From contig OZ021724.1 in the NCBI GenBank assembly GCA_963978545.1, positions 27,889,933 through 27,953,932 on the forward strand: a DNA stretch of 64,000 bases. The letters are read 5' to 3'. Source of the stretch: Linyphia triangularis. Taxonomy: Eukaryota > Arthropoda > Arachnida > Araneae > Linyphiidae. Positions 56,893-64,000 of this stretch are shown piece by piece. Made by a program: the position numbers and the translations under genes. The notes under the pieces are model-generated. The model made no database searches and had not been told where the DNA came from. It was given only the letters and a program-made list of their open reading frames with translations. Each line of letters starts with the position of its first letter. Within the stretch, counting starts at the first letter, position 1.

Positions 56893-57590
56893 ACTAGGGG
56901 TGCGGAACATCGCAGAACTTTCAATTACGCTATAATACTGGTCATTGCATTAAAATTTATAGTGTTATTTACCATTTTCATAATTTTCCTCATTTAAATA
57001 AAAATAGCCTGTTTGACAATAATTTCTAGATTGGAAAAAAAAAACACGCCAAGATGGCGATGTTATTTGATAGACATTACATAGTCCTCTCTGTGCGTGA
57101 AACAGAAGAAAAAAAACCAATCGTTGATGGGCGATGTTCAAGGGCAGAGAGCTCTGTGTTAAGGACACACGTTTTACACTTTTATCGCCTTTCTACGCGA
57201 ATTTCGAAGGTGGGGATGATTAAAACCCCTTAAAGAGCATTAGCACAGAGATTTTAATCAAAATCGTTAGAGCCGTTTTTTAGCAATCGGGGAAAAACAT
57301 GATTTTTTCATGATTTCAACCTTATATGCTCATCCATGATTTTAATGAAATCCATGATTTTAATGGTAGGCCCTCATGTCCACCACTAACTTGCACGCAA
57401 AATTTAAACATCGTAGGTTAATTTGTTCGGGAGTTATGCTGACCACGTACACACAGACAGACATTTTTTCTAGACCACTTTTTTGAAATCGGTGTGTTCC
57501 AAAACGTAGAGAAATGAAATATATATATATATATATAACTGAATACTATACATTCATATCCCTATGTAAACATATAAGTAATTGAAAGTA
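56893..57590 (+). repeat. Rep-A interspersed repeat, copy with TA microsatellite
   Basis: It starts ctaggggtgcggaacatcgca and ends ctatgtaaacatataagtaa followed by ttgaaagtaaaa, matching the 15826 copy end to end. A (TA)n run at 57521-57538 sits where the older copy has an A-rich stretch. Confidence 0.75.
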
Positions 57591-57913
57591 AAAATTTCAA
57601 GGAATACATTTTTATTTGTTTATCCAGAATATGAATTCGTAAGTGAAACGCATTCAGTAAAATCTTTTGAAAAGTGAGTTATTAGTACGCTATATTGCAT
57701 TTTTTATGCTTTATCATCTTGTGAAAACCATTTGTTGAAAAAAATCAAGTAATAATAAAAAATAAAAAAAAACAAAAAAAAACAACACGAATCTCAATTT
57801 TATAAGCGTGAGAATAGCAAGAAATTAAGCTTTTCGTTTATTTTCTCGAACTGAACCTTTCTTTTTTATGTATTTATGTAAAAAGATATATTTACTACGA
57901 ATCCGACCTACGA

Positions 57914-58081
57914 CTAGCCGACCAAACGGTATAGTGGTTAGCATACTAGCTTCTAGACGATTCGAGTCCCGTGTAAGGCATGAGTGTTTGTAAATGTATG
58001 TTGTCTTGCCAAATGACGAATGTTTCGGCGTATTATAGCCCTCGTGTTGCTGACGGTGCCAGATAATTTGAAAACTACCAA
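57914..58081 (+). mobile_element. SINE family 1 copy
   Basis: Flanked by an 11-bp duplication with one mismatch (ccgacctacga 57903-57913; ccgacatacga 58082-58092). A-box tatagtggttagc is present. The B-box region is shortened (gattcgagtccc, lacking about 13 bp seen in other copies). The ttcggcgtattatagccctc body and ctaccaacc tail are typical. Confidence 0.87.
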
Positions 58082-58142
58082 CCGACATACGAGTAATATT
58101 TAAATACGACACAATTTATATCATATCACTTTTCAGTTTATT

Positions 58143-58264
58143 ATGCCTGGATGCAGTGCTGTAAGTTGTTCCAATAGGAGTGAGCAGGATTTTAAGATGA
58201 AAGTATTTCCAAAATATTCCCATACCTGTACTATTTGGGAATCAAAACACAGATATCTTTGTGA
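58143..58264 (+). pseudogene. THAP-type zinc-finger exon (partial)
   Basis: ATG at 58143 opens MPGCSAVSCSNRSEQDFKMK, the classic start of a THAP C2CH DNA-binding finger (Cys-4 and Cys-9), and then VFPKYSHTCTIWESKHRY leads to LCE. A donor-like GTAAGT follows directly where relatives have the final Val-His-Phe. The stretch between FP and LCE is shorter than usual and lacks the WTPT-type block, so the finger is probably degenerate. It may be the first exon of the following MULE/SWIM remnant or an independent fragment. Confidence 0.7.
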
Positions 58265-58376
58265 AGTAAGTACTACCTACAAATTTGTTTGAATTATTTT
58301 TTCACTGAAAAACGTTCTGTATTGTAGTAATATCGAAATCTCATAAACTCATTTTATTCATCTGTTGTTTTTTTTT

Positions 58377-58475
<99 letters not shown>

Positions 58476-58913
58476 ATTTAATGAAACAAACATTAAAAAG
58501 TATTATAAATTTTTAATAGTATGTCATGTTTATTTCATCATTGTATTTTCGATTTTTAATTTTTTTTACTCATGAATGCTTTAATTATAAATTAACTTCT
58601 TTGTACTTGAGAGAATCAATACTCTTGTAGTTTTTTTATAGCATATATAAGGAATAATTACTATACAAGTACGAAAATGTCATACATTACTCTTACTTTT
58701 CAAGTTTTAATAGTTATGTAACATTTTTTTTTCTTTTCTTATTAATCAAACCTTTTTTTTTTTTTTTTTTTCCTTTTTTTCCCCCCAATATTTGGTTTTC
58801 TTATTATTAAATTATTTTTCGCCTATCACTTGGCCTTTTTTCTCTTTTACTAAAAACAACCATGTCCATTTTCATTCTTGTAACATATATATATATATTT
58901 TTTTTTAAATTTT
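58265..58913. other. Intron-like spacer with (TA)n microsatellite
   Basis: Between the THAP exon donor (gtaagt) and a ttttag acceptor-like end at 58913. It holds a (TA)n run of about 46 units at 58380-58472 and poly-T tracts. A 66-codon frame here is the microsatellite translated. Confidence 0.75.
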
Positions 58914-60172
58914 AGGTACAAATTCTTGCAAGTTTTTTTAGAAATTGTAGACATGTTGAAAAATAAGTATGACTGTGATGTAGAAGTTAGGGAAAAATTT
59001 TCAAAAGAATTGCAGAACATTTCATTGAAAATAATGAAATGAAGAACTTTTAATAATTACCCTGAATTGATATTTGTCGATTCTAAAAAAAAACTTCTTG
59101 ATTTGGATTTGCCTGTATTTGTATTGATGATCGAAGATAGTAATGGCCAAAGCGAAATAGTTGCTATGGGGTATTTAGTAAATGAAGACTTAAAAATACT
59201 AAAATGGCATTTTGAAGATCTTGTTTAAAATAAACCATCTTGTAATAAAACCACTGTTGGAATTACTACTGTCAAGAATTTGGTTGAATGGGCAATTATT
59301 AAAAATATCCTGCCCTACTGTTGTTTAAGACTCTGCGGTTTTCATTCTCTAAGGAATTTAATAGAGAGATAGCGGGCGACCAACTTGGAACTACTCTCGC
59401 AGAGCGTGATTACGCTAAATTGGCTTTTGTAGCTATGTGCTGGTGCCAAACTGATTATAAATATGAAAAACTCTACAAATCCTTTGTGGAAGATTCACCA
59501 GTTCAAATTATCACAAATTTTTATGATAATTGGCATAACATATTTAAACAGTGGACAGATATTACAAAACAAATCAAAAATTAAAGTCGGTAATTCCCAC
59601 ATTTTCAACAATGAAAGTTGTTTTCAAGAAATTTTTTATACTTTTATCGTCGACTCGAATGGAAAGACATGAAAGTGCTGCCAAAAGACTTCCAAGTTCC
59701 AAAAGTGTTTGCACTCATTCATAGATGAGATTGACGAAAAGTATTATAAATTTCGAACTCCTTATGCCTATGACATCGATAAGAAAAGGAGCTCCTTCAT
59801 TCTGTTAACTGCGAAAATGAATGCTCTACCTATAGCACTAGATTGAACTTTTGTACGTGTTATTTCAGTATGTCGATGGGTTTGCCATGTAAACATATTT
59901 TGAACTTTTTGGCCCGGCTAAATACGGATATATACGAAGAACTTTTATGTCTGGAAAGGTTGACCCGAAAATGTTACCTTGAAAATCATTCATTTAGCAA
60001 TTACAATAGCAGTCACTACCCAGCTGCACCTACCATAACAGTTACAACAGGTCAACATATAAGGAAAACCCCCACAGCCTGGGAAAATTTCAAGCAGGCA
60101 ATGATTAGAAGCGAAAAATTATACAAGATAGTGTCATTAAGTTCAAATGAAGAATACACTAGAAAACTTTGA
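58914..60172 (+). pseudogene. Broken MULE transposase-derived gene with SWIM zinc finger
   Basis: Three open pieces in different frames. First, FLEIVDMLKNKYDCDVEVRE then, after a stop near 59040, NYPELIFVDS, LDLDLPVFVLMIEDSNGQSE and MGYLVNED, matching the MULE-like catalytic region of ZSWIM1/3-type proteins. Second, RDYAKLAFVAMCWCQTDYKY from 59321. Third, CTCYFSMSMGLPCKHIL at about 59852-59905, a CxCxnCxH SWIM finger, running to the stop at 60172. At least two stops (59040, 59226) and two frameshifts mean no product is made. Such genes are abundant transposon relics in arthropods. Confidence 0.85.
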
Positions 60173-60249
60173 ACTGCTGGACAATTTATTTTCGCGTTGG
60201 AATAATGGAGATGAAGTGGAGTTGATTGCCTGTAATCTGGTACTGTCAA

Positions 60250-60640
60250 TTTTTATACCTGGTTCATAATATAAATAATTTTCTCCATATTTTCCTTATA
60301 GTTTAATATAAATCTAAAAAAAAAAAAAAATACATTAGTAAAAATGCAAAAATTTGTATTCTAAATGTTGCACGATTTGATACGTTTAACGAAATTAGTA
60401 AATTGTTATTAACTTTATTCTCAAACTATAAAGCTTATGGTATTTAGAAATCGTTCTTTTTTTTTTTTTCGGGTATTGCTTAAGGATAGATTTTTTTTTT
60501 TTTTTTTTTCAAATCTAAGTAACGTTAATTTTAGTATAATATATTTGATGGCTAACACAATTTAAAATAAGCCAATTTATTTTTATCAAAGATATCTAAA
60601 TGTTCATAAAATACTAATCCATGTATTCATTTGCAGCGCG
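60250..60640. other. AT-rich unassigned stretch
   Basis: Poly-A and poly-T runs (60317-60330, 60457-60469, 60491-60510); nothing else recognised. Confidence 0.6.
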
Positions 60641-60720
60641 TCCCTTCCAACTCTCCGAGTTCTATTCTGTCTGCGACATCTGACAGATTGGAAAATGAGG
60701 ATTTTGAGAATCCCCTTCGT

Positions 60721-60835
60721 ACGGTCCTTAAAAGTCCTTAAAAACTCGAAAAAATTTCTAAGGCCCTTAAAAGTTCTTATTTTTAAAAAAAATCCTTAGA
60801 AGTCCTTATTTTTTTCCAAGTTAAAAACCAATGTT
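60721..60835. repeat. Degenerate AAGTCCTTA-type repeat
   Basis: The word (a)agtcctta(aaa) recurs about five times (gtccttaaaagtccttaaaa, cccttaaaagttctta, ccttagaagtcctta) at irregular 10-25-bp spacing. It resembles simple dispersed repeats of invertebrate genomes. Confidence 0.65.
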
Positions 60836-60999
60836 AACGAAATTTGGAGATCGTCATTTAAAGTGTTTTCATCCTTCCTGCCTTTTTTGCTTTTTTGTTT
60901 AAAAAAAAAGCAGTTGTTCTCCGAAAATAGCATCTTTTCTGAAAAAAAAAGCAAAAAAAAAAAAGCACAATTTTCAAATGGAATGCAATATGCGGATCA

Positions 61000-61230
61000 C
61001 CCCTACCAAAATCGCCTGTTGCGCATGCGCATTCATGTATAAACGTGCCACGCACAGACCAGTGACTCGCTGAGGGGTAAGGAGTGGCCCCGGTTTATGC
61101 GCAGTAGCGCACAAAAGAAGCAGCCTGCGCAATGCATCTGGGATACATCCTAGCAGTTTCGCTTTCTGATAGCCAAGTGCAGACGAACCCGATGGCCCAA
61201 ACTGGCTATCGTAGTTTCGTTACAACATTG
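61000..61230. promoter_or_regulatory. GC-richer promoter-like patch with NRF1 palindrome
   Basis: TTGCGCATGCGCATT at 61019-61033 contains a perfect NRF1-type palindrome. gcgcagtagcgc follows near 61100. On the minus strand, ATCCCAGATGCATTGCGC near 61128-61146 resembles a ZNF143 site but is one base short. CpG density is high for this genome. No exon can be tied to it, so direction is unknown. Confidence 0.4.
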
Positions 61231-62990
61231 TAGTGGCAAATTTAAATACATCTGAAAATTAAATAAAATATTTTAATTTAAATATTTACTTTTCTGAATT
61301 AAATATTTGCATATTATTTATAAATTACTGAAGATATATTTTAATAATTAAGGTTATTTGTTGAAGTGATTCTTAAGTACATTTTAAAGTAAAACGCGAG
61401 GGAAAAGAGTAGAGTTAGTTGTCAAAAAATAACTAGGTTATAAGCAAAAAAAGTTTTATACATATGTATTAGTTTACCACATGTTTTTTAGTATTGATAA
61501 CAAGAAAAAACACTTTATATATAAAAAATAGTTTATTGCAGTGTGAAAAATATATGTATACTATGTTACAAAGTTTTATTCAGCAATATGTTTTTGGTTC
61601 AGCAAAATTAAAAATGCGTTAATAATATTCAAACATAATAAAAATATTTGAATAAATAATTTTTAACAATATATGAAAGCATGTTCAGCCTTTTTGATTT
61701 TATTCACACATTTTGTAAATGGCATGAATGTGAAAAAGGTTTTAAAGGAATGCTAGAAGAGACAAACAAATTTAACAATACCTTTCCTTCTAGATTGGCT
61801 GAAAAAATGTTGAAACAATAATTTCCCAAAACTAAATATATTATTTAAGGACCTAGTTCTATATATGAGTTACATAATAAGGTACAATTTGAATTTGCAT
61901 AACTATTATTTTACAACATATACTTTGATCTGAATATTTAACTAATTACAATTTTCAATTACTTGTCCTTATTGTCCCTTACATTTTACACACTGAAACT
62001 AGGTATCAATCGTAATGTAAAAAAAAGGGGAAAAATATGTGAAATGTAAAATAAGAAAAAAATATTAAATTCATATATTTAAGGCTATGCAATAAGAGAA
62101 AAATCATTTCACACTAGTGTATATTTTATATTTACCATATAATATATATTGTGGTTATCATTATCAGGCATAATCAGTGCGAGTTTTGCAGAATATAAAA
62201 TTTTACCTAAATACTATTTGAATGGTATGGAAAATTAGACACATAATCTTTACATATTTTGCTACTTAAATAAACCTGAATCACTGCTGAGCAGTTTTTA
62301 GTAACCTTGAAACATTAACAATTCCGCACAATATTTATATTATTATACTTTAAAGTTTCATTTACACAATTACAGCCCATATCTTTAAAAATAAAATACA
62401 GAAGAGCATTTTATGTTTAGAGACGTGGAATAACTGAAATAATTCACTCAACCCACTAACTAATATATTTAATTAAAAACATAACTTTCGATTTCTAAAT
62501 TACGCAAATCTAGACTAATTGCTTAGATTTGTTTTGTTTTTTGGAACTACGGACTGTCTATTTCTGCCCCTTATAAAGTGCTTGCTTAGATTTTGTTAAC
62601 TTATTAGAATACTATAATACAAAATCCAACGATTGAAATATCAACAACCACTATCCCTACTTAACACGTGCAGATGAAATCAATAATAATGAAACAATAA
62701 TATTTATTAAATTCATAAATTAAACATCCATACAAGACATTGAAAAATTTTATACACTGCATTAATAGTAATCATTAATCCTAATATTACCACAATATTA
62801 ACTTAGAAATTACCGCATGCTACAAAAAGTATAAAACTAATTTTAATTTAATTTCAGAATTGTTTTTACCTGTGAAATGAAATATTTTCAGATTTTCTGG
62901 AACATCTATTATTACATTTGTAGGCCACACAAGCCATAATTGGTTATCCGAACATTAAAATACTAAAAAGATTTATTTTAAACTTTATTC
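61231..62990. other. AT-rich unassigned stretch
   Basis: No element, frame or conserved block is recognised. Confidence 0.6.
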
Positions 62991-63039
62991 TCCTTGAATT
63001 GCGTTGATATTTCTAAAGTCCGCGACAGCTACAAGAGCT

Positions 63040-63075
63040 AGGATGAATCCCAGAATGCATAGCGTTTTTTTATGC
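63040..63075 (+). promoter_or_regulatory. ZNF143/Staf-type site
   Basis: AATCCCAGAATGCATAGCG at 63046-63064 fits the CCCANNATGC core of ZNF143 sites, and tatgcgcaga follows directly. In animals such sites lie close to transcription starts. A gene beginning here and running off the right edge would be consistent, but I cannot find its exon. Confidence 0.4.
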
Positions 63076-63140
63076 GCAGAACCTCGAAAAACCTGACAGC
63101 GATGCTTCAAATTCCGAAACGGGCAGGGCCCCTCCATACC

Positions 63141-64000
63141 TTCCTCCTTGGTTCATGTATGCCTATTTCATACGTACCTTGATAAAATGTCTCTGGATTT
63201 TTTTTACCATGCCTCCTTACTCAAAATAGAGAGGAAAGTTATTGTAAACTGTAGTTTAAAACTTATTCTAAGGTATATAAAACATAAAGTGTTTTTTACG
63301 AAGCATTTAAAAATAATATATTTCCGCACCGATACGCGAAATCGCGATGCTCTCTTACTAAATTTAGGGGAACGTTTTGTGTATTTTTAGTTATTGCTAA
63401 TAAATTTCTGAACGTCCGTTTTATATTTGAAATTATATATCATAGGGATGTAATCAAAATCCCGGATTATTTCCGATTTAAAATATATATACACATCTTT
63501 TAAAGCCTATAGTAGCTGCATGTATGAAAAAAAATTGCAGTTTTTAGCAGAATTTGATCTGATTTTGGAAATAAAAATTCACATATTTTAAGACATAGTC
63601 CAAGTTCTTTAATTAGAATATTCTTTTTGTGATATCATGAATCTGGTATGCTTTTAATAGCCAACAAAAAGTACTGCTAAATTTGGAGAAATACTATCTC
63701 CTGTCTAACAATGGCTAAGCCTAAAAAGTAAAGTTAAACGGTTGGGGTTGATCAAATTTTAGAAATTTTTTCATTGAAGTTGGTATTTACTCTGGGAATT
63801 TCGTAAAATTACTCTTTAATCAGAGAATTTTAAAATATTTGAGTTTCTTTTCTCGCATTCCCTGTGCGGGTGCGGACATCTACGTGAAGTGGATGCCGTG
63901 AGGTCAGCGCCGTATTGTTAGAAAAAAATCCTCAAACTTCAATCTGACTGCATACTTTAGGGACATGATTATTTTCTTCTTGCCTCGCGTTTTTTATCAA
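63141..64000. other. Right-end unassigned stretch
   Basis: An 80-codon frame at 63148-63390 has no known motif. A GC-richer patch at 63858-63920 remains unexplained. Confidence 0.4.

Noticed and set aside
58375..58575. 66-codon frame of repeating Tyr-Ile
   Set aside because: Translation of a (TA)n microsatellite.
1..64000. CRISPR arrays, operons, bacterial promoters, rRNA genes
   Set aside because: The repeats are tandem minisatellites or transposons, genes have introns, and no rRNA-like sequence was seen; the window is eukaryotic.

Overview
This is a non-bacterial window: very AT-rich, intron-bearing, and full of eukaryotic mobile elements (tRNA-derived SINEs, a LINE with an RNase H domain, solo LTRs, Tc1/mariner and hAT-like DNA transposons, THAP/MULE/SWIM remnants). 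The repeat spectrum fits an arthropod genome, and I infer a chelicerate such as a spider; that lineage call is a guess from general repeat character. Nearly all long open frames in the window are transposon remnants or chance ORFs.

The one host gene I can reconstruct has short exons that open-frame scanning misses. It lies on the minus strand, 50534 to 35132, and has four coding exons (59, 112, 98 and 73 nt) that join in phase into a 113-residue protein. The protein is clearly the Asterix/WDR83OS subunit of the ER PAT complex, an intramembrane chaperone for multipass membrane proteins. Intron 1 is about 12.2 kb and holds a nested retrotransposon cluster, a 30-bp minisatellite and other repeats.

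Layout. 1-600: GC-richer, possibly regulatory, with a CRE-like palindrome. 600-9800: AT-rich DNA with one SINE and a GC-richer patch at 6440-6960. 9826-11480: four diverged units of about 415 bp, one carrying a 73-bp retroposed insert. 12261-13030 and 13216-13938: two short hAT-like elements. 14241-14612: 93-bp minisatellite. 15396-17154: two SINEs of family 2 and a copy of an unclassified repeat (Rep-A). 17395-24448: a nearly identical 2.29-kb tandem triplication, one copy of which carries an extra SINE that is absent from the other two. 25573-26325: solo LTR. 28014-28590: mariner-type internal-deletion element. 28651-30210: decayed Tc1 element with double-repeat termini. 30613-35131: AT-rich, with a large imperfect palindrome. 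35132-50534: the Asterix gene, with a LINE at about 39736-47950 that is itself internally duplicated and interrupted by a solo LTR and a hAT-like element. 51628-54207: DNA transposon with a broken transposase-like gene. 54430-55790: short and medium tandem repeats. 56893-58081: Rep-A copy and SINE. 58143-60172: THAP-type exon and a broken MULE/SWIM gene. 60640-63140: GC-richer patches with NRF1-like and ZNF143-like sites that may be promoters of unseen genes.

The most informative patterns are evolutionary. SINE family 1 shares its 3' end with the LINE in intron 1, which suggests LINE-driven SINE mobilisation. Occupied and empty sites date the SINE insertion relative to the triplication. Several elements show exact target-site duplications that fix their boundaries.
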